From NCBI RefSeq assembly GCF_900182785.1, contig NZ_FXTS01000004.1, positions 186,001 to 250,000 of the forward strand: a DNA stretch of 64,000 nucleotides, written 5' to 3'. The position numbers were made by a program, and so were the translations under genes. Source of the DNA: Oceanospirillum linum (GTDB lineage Bacteria > Pseudomonadota > Gammaproteobacteria > Pseudomonadales > Halomonadaceae). Positions 1 through 7,198 of this stretch are shown in pieces. The notes under the pieces are model-generated. The model saw nothing but the letters and a program-made list of their open reading frames with translations. It made no database searches and had not been told where the DNA came from. The number at the start of each line of letters is the position of its first letter. The stretch's first letter is position 1.

Positions 1-2
1 TG

Positions 3-227
3 GATAAACTCATTCAGAGTCTTTCACTCTCGGAAGAGATGCAAAATGCGCTCCTGAAAGACGAGGGGCCGCTGGCAGAAGTTTTAAATTTTGTGCGTCA
101 ATGGGAAAAAGCTAACTGGGAGATACTGCAACAGAATCAGATGTTCTCTCCGGAAAACACACCTGAACTGATGCAACAAGCACAACACTGGGCACAGGAA
201 ACAGAAAAAGAGATGCAGAATATCTGA
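3..227 (+). CDS. C-terminal fragment of an EAL/HDOD-type signalling protein (5' end outside window)
   Basis: The reading frame is open from base 3 and ends at the TGA at 225-227, so the internal ATG at 39 is probably not the start. The visible 74 residues align by eye with the C-terminus of the next gene: a leucine-rich helix, then a gEiL-like stretch, an E-x-x-x-W element and a closing A-x-x-W-A helix. That is the tail of the HDOD half of YuxH-like EAL-HDOD proteins. I infer a tandem paralogue of the gene at 322-1551, 94 bp upstream of it. The catalytic part cannot be judged because it lies outside the window. Confidence 0.6.
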   Translation, partial: DKLIQSLSLSEEMQNALLKDEGPLAEVLNFVRQWEKANWEILQQNQMFSPENTPELMQQAQHWAQETEKEMQNI

Positions 228-321
228 AGATAAATACCAGTGTCATTGTTAAAGTACAGTCCTACTGAGAGAAATTTCAGTTTCTCCGGTACCATTACCC
301 GATCACCACCAGGAGACCCCA

Positions 322-1551
322 GTGCCTGAATTAAACCATGCTGATGACGTATTTTTTCTGGCTCGTCAGGCGATAGCAGACCGGGAGCTGAATCTCATTG
401 GTTATGAGTTACTCTACCGCCGAAGTAAAACAGCAACCCATGCTGATGTTCTGGATCACCTGCAGGCCAGTGCCCGGGTTTACTCAACAGCACTACTGGA
501 TCTTGGAGTGGGTCAGTTAGGCTCTGGCCTTCCTGTATCCCTGAACATACCTCAGCTATGGCTGGAGCAGGATGAACTCTTCCCCAGCGTTACCAGTCAG
601 GTTGTACTGGAAGTTCTGGAACAGGTGCGGCCGACAAAACAGGTGATAGAGTCACTCAATCGCCTGCGCAGTAAAGGCTATACCATTGCGCTGGATGACT
701 TTGTGCTGACAGAGGAAAACCTGGCGCTGATTCCATGCGCTCAATGGATCAAGCTGGATACCCATCAGTATAGTCAGAAAGAACTGGAAGAGACGGTCAG
801 GACTCTGAAGTCTTATCCGGTAAAACTGGTGGCTGAGAAAATCGAAAGCTGGCAGGAATATCGTAACCTGGAAGCCATGGGCTTTGATTATTTCCAGGGC
901 TACTTTCTCTCCCGTCCTCAGGTTTTTAAAGGGCATCAGGCTAACAGCAGCCAGAAAGTATTGCTTGAACTTCTTCAGGAGCTCTACAAAGACGATATGG
1001 ATGTTAATCAGCTGGTTGACACCATAGTCAAAGATCCCGGTATGACTTATCGCCTGCTGCGCCACATTAACTCTGCCGGTTATATGTTCAAGAAAGAGAT
1101 CAGAAGTATCCATCAGGCGATAGTTCTTCTGGGACAGGAACGTCTGCGCTCTATGGTAAGCCTGCTACTGTGGAGTAAAAGCCCCTACCGCACCAGCTCT
1201 CAACTACCGGGCATTCTGGTTCGGGCAAAAGCCTGTGAGGAGCTCGCCCATTTTTATGAGTTAGACCAGATTCAATGCTGCTTCACCGTAGGCGTACTCT
1301 CCAATCTGCACTTAGCACTGGGCATGGAAGCTGAAGAGATGGCTAGTATGCTGAGGCTGGAGCCTGCCATCGCTGAAGGGTTACAGGGTAAAGGTGTTCC
1401 TGGCGAGATACTACAGCTGGTGATTGCTTATGAGCAGGGTGACTGGGATGCGATGGAAGCTTCTGACTGGTACCGACCGGAAGTGAATGACTGCTTTATG
1501 AATGCCATGAACTGGGCTGATACCGTGATCACAGAGATGAGCAAAGACTGA
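322..1551 (+). CDS. EAL-HDOD domain signalling protein (YuxH-like, c-di-GMP related)
   Basis: The 409-residue protein starts at GTG 322 behind AGGAG (311-315). Residues about 10-200 form an EAL domain and about 205-400 an HDOD domain. The EAL signature is the variant YELLYR (E29). Other phosphodiesterase positions are recognisable: an Asn in SLNIP, DDF at 125-127, AEK at 171-173 and FQGYFLSRP from 191. Cyclic-di-GMP hydrolysis is therefore possible, although many EAL-HDOD proteins act as signalling scaffolds. The HDOD half carries the LLRHINSAGY-type helix and a SIHQAIVLLG element. There are no membrane segments, so it is probably cytoplasmic. It follows a truncated paralogue. The substrate and output are unknown. 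Confidence 0.85.
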   Translation: MPELNHADDVFFLARQAIADRELNLIGYELLYRRSKTATHADVLDHLQASARVYSTALLDLGVGQLGSGLPVSLNIPQLWLEQDELFPSVTSQVVLEVLEQVRPTKQVIESLNRLRSKGYTIALDDFVLTEENLALIPCAQWIKLDTHQYSQKELEETVRTLKSYPVKLVAEKIESWQEYRNLEAMGFDYFQGYFLSRPQVFKGHQANSSQKVLLELLQELYKDDMDVNQLVDTIVKDPGMTYRLLRHINSAGYMFKKEIRSIHQAIVLLGQERLRSMVSLLLWSKSPYRTSSQLPGILVRAKACEELAHFYELDQIQCCFTVGVLSNLHLALGMEAEEMASMLRLEPAIAEGLQGKGVPGEILQLVIAYEQGDWDAMEASDWYRPEVNDCFMNAMNWADTVITEMSKD

Positions 1552-1570
1552 AGGCTAAAACAGCCTTCAG
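1548..1570. terminator. Hairpin between convergent EAL-HDOD and Rieske genes
   Basis: A perfect 9-bp stem, CTGAAGGCT (1548-1556) with AGCCTTCAG (1562-1570), encloses a 5-nt loop and overlaps the stop codon of the EAL-HDOD gene. No strong T-run follows on either strand, so rho-independent termination is only a possibility. Confidence 0.4.
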
Positions 1571-1591
1571 GCTCCGTAAAAAAAGATTCGC

Positions 1592-1912
1592 TTAATCTTC
1601 CGGCTCATCAGACACTTCAACTAAGCCATCAAGAATACGTACCGGATAAACATCAATATCTTCGTATGCAGGGGGTGCTGTTACTTCACCTGAACGCAGG
1701 CAGAAGCGGGCACCGTGACGGGGACAAACAATTTCACCATCCTCAATACAGCCACCTTCCAGGGAGCCGCCATCGTGGCTGCAGACGTTCTCTATGGCAT
1801 GAAACTCACCATCGACATTCGCTACCAATAGCTCAATATCATCTTCTGTAGTCACCAACTGATACTCACCATCAGCGATGGCGGCGGCAGCATCTACCTT
1901 AATCCAACCCAT
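1592..1912 (-). CDS. Rieske 2Fe-2S ferredoxin (non-haem oxygenase ferredoxin type)
   Basis: A 106-residue soluble protein with the Rieske cluster motif: C44-x-H46 and C63-x2-H66, the two Cys and two His that bind the 2Fe-2S centre. It resembles NirD and the ferredoxin subunits of aromatic dioxygenases, but no oxygenase subunit lies nearby. Such small Rieske proteins are often the last gene of SUF operons in gammaproteobacteria (family knowledge). Here the sufT end is separated from it by repeats and a toxin-antitoxin pair. It starts 20 bp after the hepT stop, so it is probably now transcribed with mntA-hepT. An AAGGA ribosome site precedes the ATG. Confidence 0.85.
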   Translation of the reverse strand: MGWIKVDAAAAIADGEYQLVTTEDDIELLVANVDGEFHAIENVCSHDGGSLEGGCIEDGEIVCPRHGARFCLRSGEVTAPPAYEDIDVYPVRILDGLVEVSDEPED

Positions 1913-1932
1913 GTTATTGCTTTCCTTTCGAT

Positions 1933-2343
1933 TCAGTCTTCGGTCAGCACGAGCTGAGCCAACCGGGTAAAGTCATTCAAGTGTTTATCCAGAACGGAAA
2001 TTACAATCTCGATATTCAGGTTCTGGTAATCATGTACGGCGATATTGCGCAGACCAACCATCTTCTGCATGGAAAGTGCCAGATCCGCAGACAGATAACC
2101 TAAACGCTCCATCTGAACAAAAGAATCACGGCTGCTTTGCGGCACTGGACCGTTTTTCAGGCGCAGCACCCGGTTGGCAATATCGATAGCCGCTTCGCAC
2201 AGTCGCTGCAGATTCAGGATGACAGAATCCTGTCGGGTAAGGTTGCTGCGCAGCTGTTCCGCATCCCCTTGATACTCTTCAGCAATACGTTTCAGGCAGC
2301 GCTCTATAATGGCAACTTTGTTGATAATCACATCATCATTCAT
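1933..2343 (-). CDS. hepT: HepT-like HEPN toxin (type VII toxin-antitoxin)
   Basis: A 136-residue DUF86 protein. R99-x4-H104-x-Y106 (RNIAVHDY) is the HEPN ribonuclease motif with the tyrosine that MntA antitoxins AMPylate in characterised pairs. I chose the ATG at 2343 because a GGGAG site lies at the right distance. A longer frame begins at 2367, inside mntA. The ATG overlaps the end of mntA by 8 nt, as expected for a translationally coupled pair. HepT cleaves RNA or tRNA ends when free, and its inactive form is made by MntA (family knowledge). All motif residues are present, so the toxin looks intact. Confidence 0.85.
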   Translation of the reverse strand: MNDDVIINKVAIIERCLKRIAEEYQGDAEQLRSNLTRQDSVILNLQRLCEAAIDIANRVLRLKNGPVPQSSRDSFVQMERLGYLSADLALSMQKMVGLRNIAVHDYQNLNIEIVISVLDKHLNDFTRLAQLVLTED

Positions 2344-2761
2344 TGTCCGCTCCCGCAGGTGTTGCATCCTGTTGCCAGCGCTTTTTGAAGGCCTTCAGGT
2401 TATCCTGACGTTCAAGCTGCAAATCCTGATACATACGGTAGGTTTCAGTCTCAAATCCGGCAGCATCACCCTGAATATCTAACAGCAACTTGCCCTCCGT
2501 CACCACCTGATAACGCAGCACAGTGGAACAGCTCATCAGATTGATAAGATCCACATCCCGACCCAGTTCAACCGCCAGAGTTTGCCCCCATGCCCAGATA
2601 TCTTCATCAGAAACCGGCTGAGACGGCAGAATCGCCAGATCCAAATCACTGTGCTCACCGGCACGGCCGGAAGCAAAAGAGCCAAACAGATATGCAAGCC
2701 GGATACGGCCAGCGAAAAGGTGCTCAATAATATCGGGTAAGGCTTTCAAGTCTGTTGTCAT
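2336..2761 (-). CDS. mntA: MntA-like nucleotidyltransferase antitoxin
   Basis: A minimal nucleotidyltransferase of about 141 residues. G27-S28 followed by ten residues and D39-x-D41 gives the GSX10DXD signature, and a later DVDLI supplies a candidate third acidic residue. MntA antitoxins silence HepT by transferring AMP to its active-site tyrosine (family knowledge). The start is the ATG at 2761 with a GTAGG site about 9 nt upstream; a TTG at 2770 in the same frame is the alternative. The gene is immediately downstream of the palindromic repeat cluster at 2781-2973, which suggests the pair arrived with or beside those repeats. Confidence 0.85.
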   Translation of the reverse strand: MTTDLKALPDIIEHLFAGRIRLAYLFGSFASGRAGEHSDLDLAILPSQPVSDEDIWAWGQTLAVELGRDVDLINLMSCSTVLRYQVVTEGKLLLDIQGDAAGFETETYRMYQDLQLERQDNLKAFKKRWQQDATPAGADNE

Positions 2762-2780
2762 GGAGATCAACCTACAGGAA

Positions 2781-2973
2781 GGAGGCTACCACGCAGAGCG
2801 TGGGAGCCAGTTGTTCTGTTTACCTGATCACGCTGAAGGCTACCAAACAGAGCGCGGGAGCCAGTTGTTCTGTTTAGCTGATTCACACTGGAGGCTACCA
2901 CGCAGAGCGTGGGAGCCAGTCAGTCAGGAGCGTGTCACACAACCAAAAACTCGTTCCCACGCTCCGCGTGGGA
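2781..2973. repeat. Tandem 54-55 bp repeats and an inverted copy of a CGCAGAGCG-type palindromic unit
   Basis: Three direct copies of a unit that opens with GGAGGCTACC or GAAGGCTACC begin at 2781, 2835 and 2890, so the period is 54-55 bp. Each carries a palindromic core such as CCACGCAGAGCGTGGG followed by AGCCAG. A fourth, related core lies in inverted orientation at about 2952-2973 (TTCCCACGCTCCGCGTGGGA). The first two units share the trailing TTGTTCTGTTTA. These look like dispersed REP/MITE-type palindromes rather than coding sequence. They separate sufT from mntA. Confidence 0.75.
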
Positions 2974-2990
2974 ATGCAGAAACAGCCTGA

Positions 2991-3536
2991 TCAAAACATA
3001 CCTGTGGCAAGCTTAGCATCTTCGCTCATCATGTCGCGATTCCAGGGCGGGTTAAAGACGATCTCCGTCAGCACCTTGGATACCCGGGGTGCACCCAGAA
3101 TCTTGCGGCGGGCATCTTCGGCAATCACATCACCCATACCACAGCCCGGTGCGGTCAGGGTCATCTTGATGATCACGACGGTTTCACCGGTGAGCAGTTT
3201 ATCGATCCGGCAGCCATAGACCAAACCCAAATCAACAATATTGACCGGAATTTCCGGGTCGTAACAGGTGCGCAGTTGCTCCCAGACAAAAGCTTCCAAC
3301 TCTTCAGCACTGGCATCTTCGCGCAGGGTCGGACGCTCCTTTGCTTCACCGCCAAGGGCATCAAGGTTGTAGCTTTCGATCAGGTAAAGGCGGCTTTCAA
3401 AGCCAACACTGACACTACCGCCTTTAGCCTGCATCACGGTCACTTCACCACCTTCCGGCAGGGTCACCGTTTTGCCAAAGGGAATGGAGATCGCATCCAC
3501 ATCCCGGCTCAGAATAATTTTATCGTCTTTTTTCAT
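2991..3536 (-). CDS. sufT: SufT, iron-sulfur assembly/maturation protein (MIP18/DUF59 family)
   Basis: A 181-residue protein with a C-terminal MIP18 domain. DPEIPVNIVDLGLVY, the TLTAPGCGMG loop with its conserved cysteine, and the closing PPWNRDMMSEDAK are all typical. The N-terminal 70 residues form the extra domain seen in SufT. SufT helps deliver or mature Fe-S clusters under high demand. It is the last gene of the suf cluster, 54 bp after sufS, with an AAAGAG site before the ATG. Transcription probably continues from sufS. The region after its stop holds the repeat cluster. Confidence 0.9.
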   Translation of the reverse strand: MKKDDKIILSRDVDAISIPFGKTVTLPEGGEVTVMQAKGGSVSVGFESRLYLIESYNLDALGGEAKERPTLREDASAEELEAFVWEQLRTCYDPEIPVNIVDLGLVYGCRIDKLLTGETVVIIKMTLTAPGCGMGDVIAEDARRKILGAPRVSKVLTEIVFNPPWNRDMMSEDAKLATGMF

Positions 3537-3590
3537 GGCTCTTTCTTTTTCCGGTTCCGGTTTGGCCAGACCTGGCCTTAAGAATCAGGC

Positions 3591-4871
3591 CTAGCGCAAC
3601 ATATCACAGGCACGGTTCAGAGCCGCAATAAAGATATCCACTTCCTCTTTGGTGTTGTACAGGGCAAAGGAAGCCCTTGCCGTCGCATCGACACCAAAGT
3701 GATGCAGTACCGGCATCGCACAGTGGTGGCCGGTACGGATGGCGACACCCAACTGGTCGATCAGCACGCCGATATCCTGTGCGTGCACGCCATCGATCAC
3801 AAAGGAGATGACACCCGCTTTATGTTTCGCCGTACCCAGAATCCGCATACCGGGAATCTGCTGCATCTGCTCGGTGGCGTAGTTCAGCAGGATCTCTTCC
3901 CAGGCCGCGACCTTAGCCAAATCCGCCTGCATCAGCCAGTCACAGGCAACCCCCAGACCGATCCCTTCCGCGATGGCGGGCGTTCCCGCTTCAAACTTGT
4001 GGGGCAAACCGGCGTAGGTGGTTTTTTCAAAGCTGACGTGGTCGATCATATCGCCGCCACCCTGCCAGACCGGCATGGATTCCAGCAGCGCTTCCTTGCC
4101 GTACAGCACGCCGATACCGGTCGGGCCATACATTTTATGGGCCGAGAAAGCGTAGAAATCACAATCCAGTTCCTGCACATCCACCTTCAGATGGGGTACC
4201 GCCTGGGCACCATCCAGCAGCACCGGAATTTCATGCAGATGTGCCAGATCGACAATCTGTTTCACCGGATTGATCGTCCCCAGTGCGTTGGAGACATGGG
4301 TCACCGAGATCAGCTTGGTTTTGGCGCTGATCATGGCGTTCAGTGCCGCCATATCCAGCTCGCCATCCTCATCCACCGGTGCCACTTTCAACACGATACC
4401 CAACTGATCCCGCAGAATCTGCCACGGCACAATATTGGCGTGGTGCTCCATCATGGAGACGATCACTTCATCACCGGCGGCCAGCTGACGGCCAAAGGTG
4501 TTGGCCACCAGGTTGATGCCTTCGGTGGTACCGCGAACAAAGATCACCTCTTTACTGGAGCGCGCGTTGATAAACTGACGCACCTTCTCACGGGCCTGCT
4601 CGTAGGCATCGGTGGCTTCACCGGACAGAAAGTGTACGCCGCGGTGAATGTTAGAGTTCAGCTCCCGGTAGTAAGCGTTCATGCTTTCGATCACCGCTTC
4701 CGGTTTCTGCACCGTGGCACCGTTATCAAAATACACCAGCGGCTTACCGTGAACCGTACGCTTAAGAATCGGAAACTCTTGACGCAGTTCCAGCATGTAA
4801 GTGGCCAGTTCGGCCTCATTCATGTCGATTCCCGCTACGTGAGCTTTTACAGAAGCATTCATCTCAGACAT
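3591..4871 (-). CDS. sufS: SufS cysteine desulfurase
   Basis: A 426-residue PLP-dependent enzyme that takes sulfur from cysteine for Fe-S cluster assembly. SAHKMYGP places the Schiff-base lysine at K246, and RTGHHCAMP places the persulfide cysteine at C384. It is about 20 residues longer than E. coli SufS because of an N-terminal extension. The first ATG (4871) has GAGGG almost touching it, so the ATG three codons later is an alternative. No SufE gene is visible in the window; a sulfur acceptor is therefore encoded elsewhere or replaced. It lies 23 bp downstream of sufD. Confidence 0.96.
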   Translation of the reverse strand: MSEMNASVKAHVAGIDMNEAELATYMLELRQEFPILKRTVHGKPLVYFDNGATVQKPEAVIESMNAYYRELNSNIHRGVHFLSGEATDAYEQAREKVRQFINARSSKEVIFVRGTTEGINLVANTFGRQLAAGDEVIVSMMEHHANIVPWQILRDQLGIVLKVAPVDEDGELDMAALNAMISAKTKLISVTHVSNALGTINPVKQIVDLAHLHEIPVLLDGAQAVPHLKVDVQELDCDFYAFSAHKMYGPTGIGVLYGKEALLESMPVWQGGGDMIDHVSFEKTTYAGLPHKFEAGTPAIAEGIGLGVACDWLMQADLAKVAAWEEILLNYATEQMQQIPGMRILGTAKHKAGVISFVIDGVHAQDIGVLIDQLGVAIRTGHHCAMPVLHHFGVDATARASFALYNTKEEVDIFIAALNRACDMLR

Positions 4872-4894
4872 TCCCTCAATCGCGCCAGCCTCGT

Positions 4895-6211
4895 TTACAC
4901 GAGGCCTTTCAGGTTGAACTTCTCAGGCAGTCGACCAGCTACCGCGTCTTCAAGACGGTCATGAACCGCCGGAATTTCGATACGGTCGATCACCTCATTG
5001 GCAAAAGCCAGCGTCAGTAGGCCACGGGCCATCTCTTCACCCAGACCGCGGGAACGCAGGGCAAACAGCGCGTTCTCATCCAACTGACCTGTGGTGCTGC
5101 CGTGGGAGCACTTCACGTCATCGGCGTAGATTTCCAGCTCAGGCTTGGTATCGATTTCCGCTTTGTCCGACAGCAGCAAGTTGGCGTTGGACTGATGGGC
5201 TTCAATCTTCTGGGCATCTTTATGCACAACGGCACGGCCATTGAATACGCCACGGGAGCGGTCGTTCAGAATGCCTTTGTAATCTTCGTTGCTGTTGGTG
5301 TGCGGTGCGTTATGGTTAACCAGCGTGTGGTTATCCAGATGCTGACGACCGTTACCCAGATACAGACCGTTCAGGTTCACTTCGGCACCTTCGCCGCTCA
5401 GTTCCACCTGAATATCCTGACGGGCCAGCTTGCCACCCAGACACACATTGTGCGAGGTAAAGCGGCTGTCGCGCTTCTGCTGGATATGCATGCTGGCGAT
5501 GTGGTATTGCTTGGCGCTTTCCTGCTGCAGCTTGTAGTGCGTGATATTGGCACCATCCGCCAGATCCACTTCGGTCACTACGTTGGTCAGGTTGGCGGCT
5601 TCTTCGACACCGGCGTAATGCTCAACAATCGTTGCCTGAGCGTGCGTACCCGCTTTAATCAGAATGCGGGGCTGTACCAGCACAGGATTTTCCTGTTCGG
5701 TGGCAACAAACTGCAGATAAACCGGCTGTTCCAGCACCGCGTTGGCGGCAAGATCGATCAGCACGCCATCCTGCCATCCCGCAAGATTCAGCGCGGTAAA
5801 GCCACTGAAGTTAGCCGCAGCAACCTGACCCAAAACCGGTTTGGCCGCATTGGCGTTTTTCGCCAAAGGCAGAACCTGAACACCGGCTGGCAGGTCACCC
5901 AGGGTTGATGCGCTCTCAGAGAAGACACCGTCAACAAATACCAGACGGATCGCATCCAGACCTAAGCTACTCTTGTTTACCAGGGACTCAACATCCGCCG
6001 ACGCATTCGCCGTTCCAGGCAGCGAGAAGTTACGTTTAGCCAGTGCTTTAACGTCGGTGTATTTCCAGTTTTCCAGGCGAGCATGGGGTAAACCCAAAAC
6101 CGCAAACTGTTCAACAGCCCCCTGACGCAGATCGGTTAACCAACCCGGACCTTCACTGATCTGCGGGGTTACCGCGCTCAGCCACTGATCGGTAAATTCG
6201 GCCAAACTCAT
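4895..6211 (-). CDS. sufD: SufD, Fe-S cluster scaffold subunit
   Basis: A protein of about 438 residues with the beta-helix core of the SufB/SufD family; the stretch around NEDYKGILNDRSRGVFNG and the C-terminal KCSHGSTTGQLDE are characteristic. SufD partners SufB and SufC in the SufBC2D scaffold. The start is the ATG at 6211: it overlaps the sufC stop as ATGA and has a strong AGGAGG upstream. The TTG 24 nt further upstream, inside sufC, is unlikely. The overlap points to translational coupling with sufC. Confidence 0.95.
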   Translation of the reverse strand: MSLAEFTDQWLSAVTPQISEGPGWLTDLRQGAVEQFAVLGLPHARLENWKYTDVKALAKRNFSLPGTANASADVESLVNKSSLGLDAIRLVFVDGVFSESASTLGDLPAGVQVLPLAKNANAAKPVLGQVAAANFSGFTALNLAGWQDGVLIDLAANAVLEQPVYLQFVATEQENPVLVQPRILIKAGTHAQATIVEHYAGVEEAANLTNVVTEVDLADGANITHYKLQQESAKQYHIASMHIQQKRDSRFTSHNVCLGGKLARQDIQVELSGEGAEVNLNGLYLGNGRQHLDNHTLVNHNAPHTNSNEDYKGILNDRSRGVFNGRAVVHKDAQKIEAHQSNANLLLSDKAEIDTKPELEIYADDVKCSHGSTTGQLDENALFALRSRGLGEEMARGLLTLAFANEVIDRIEIPAVHDRLEDAVAGRLPEKFNLKGLV

Positions 6212-6960
6212 TGAGCCGCCTCCTCGATTACCCAATCGTAACCGCGTTTTTCCAGTTCCAGGGCCAGGGACTTATCACCGGATTTAATAATCTTACCATC
6301 GGACAATACGTGGATATGATCCGGTACGATATAGTCCAGCAGACGCTGATAGTGAGTCACCATCACGATGGAACGACCGGCATCACGCAGGCTGTTAACG
6401 CCTTCGGATACCACTTTCAACGCATCGATATCCAGGCCGGAGTCGATCTCGTCTAACAGGGCCAGTTTCGGTTCAAGAATCAGCATCTGCAGAATCTCGT
6501 TGCGCTTCTTCTCACCACCGGAGAAGCCTTCGTTCACCGAACGGTGCAGGAAGCTGCTGTCCATCTTCATAAACTGCAGCTTTTCCCGTACCAGCTTCAT
6601 AAACTCGGGGGCTTCAATCTCTGGCAGACCCAAGTGCTCACGTTTGGCATTCAGCGCCGCTTTCAGCAGATATACGTTTTTAACCCCCGGGATCTCAACG
6701 GGGTACTGGAAGCCCAGCAGCAGGCCGGCGCGGGCACGATCTTCAATCTCCATGTCCAGCACGTCTTCACCCTCAAAGGTGATGCTACCGCCAGTCACTT
6801 CATAACCGTCACGACCTGCGATAACCGCTGACAGCGTGGATTTACCGGCACCGTTCGGGCCCATAATAGCGTGAACTTCACCGGGATTAATGGTCAGGTT
6901 CAGGCCTTTCAGAATCTCTTTGTCTTCAACACTAACGCGCAGGTCTTTAACTTCTAACAT
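6208..6960 (-). CDS. sufC: SufC, ABC-type ATPase of the Fe-S assembly complex
   Basis: A 250-residue ABC ATPase without membrane partners. Walker A is GPNGAGKST (about 35-43), the signature is the SufC-specific GFSGGEKKRNE (about 145-155), and Walker B is LALLDEIDSGLD. SufC drives conformational change in the SufBC2D scaffold. The stop overlaps the sufD start by 4 nt. Unlike sufC-sufD, the sufB-sufC junction is a 238-bp gap containing two strong hairpins. Confidence 0.96.
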   Translation of the reverse strand: MLEVKDLRVSVEDKEILKGLNLTINPGEVHAIMGPNGAGKSTLSAVIAGRDGYEVTGGSITFEGEDVLDMEIEDRARAGLLLGFQYPVEIPGVKNVYLLKAALNAKREHLGLPEIEAPEFMKLVREKLQFMKMDSSFLHRSVNEGFSGGEKKRNEILQMLILEPKLALLDEIDSGLDIDALKVVSEGVNSLRDAGRSIVMVTHYQRLLDYIVPDHIHVLSDGKIIKSGDKSLALELEKRGYDWVIEEAAQ

Positions 6961-7104
6961 GTGGTTTTAACCTTTATCTGTGGATGGCGGCCTGCAAGGC
7001 TGCACCATCAAATCTGAATTCTTTGTCTGTTGAGCTGTATCGGTATTACCAGCGACTGACTGGGCTGCAGTGTATCGGCTTAACGAAGCCATGGATGGCG
7101 AAGT

Positions 7105-7177
7105 CCGGCTCCTCGGAACAGGGATGTTCCGGGAGCCGGAAACCGATACCGGCCAGACCGGTTAACACTCCGGTCTG
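7105..7177. repeat. Two hairpins in the long sufB-sufC intergenic region
   Basis: Hairpin one pairs CCGGCTCC (7105-7112) with GGAGCCGG (7132-7139), with an inner GGAACA/TGTTCC stem. Hairpin two pairs CAGACCGG (7154-7161) with CCGGTCTG (7170-7177) around an 8-nt loop. Neither is followed by a T-run on the minus strand, so they look like REP-type or mRNA-processing elements rather than terminators. No gene is credible in the 238 bp between sufB and sufC. Confidence 0.65.
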
Positions 7178-7198
7178 AAGCCCGCTGTTTAACTCAAA

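Noticed and set aside
2781..2919. Possible CRISPR array
   Set aside because: Spacers are similar to each other rather than unique, only three copies occur, and no cas gene is near.
2760..2990. 76-codon frame in the repeat cluster
   Set aside because: It is made of translated palindromic repeats (HAERGSQ-type); the DNA repeat explains it.
3699..4964. 421-codon plus-strand open frame
   Set aside because: It is antisense to sufS, which has complete catalytic motifs; the translated product is His/Gln-rich without any domain.
5102..5908. 268-codon plus-strand open frame
   Set aside because: Antisense shadow of sufD with no recognisable family features.
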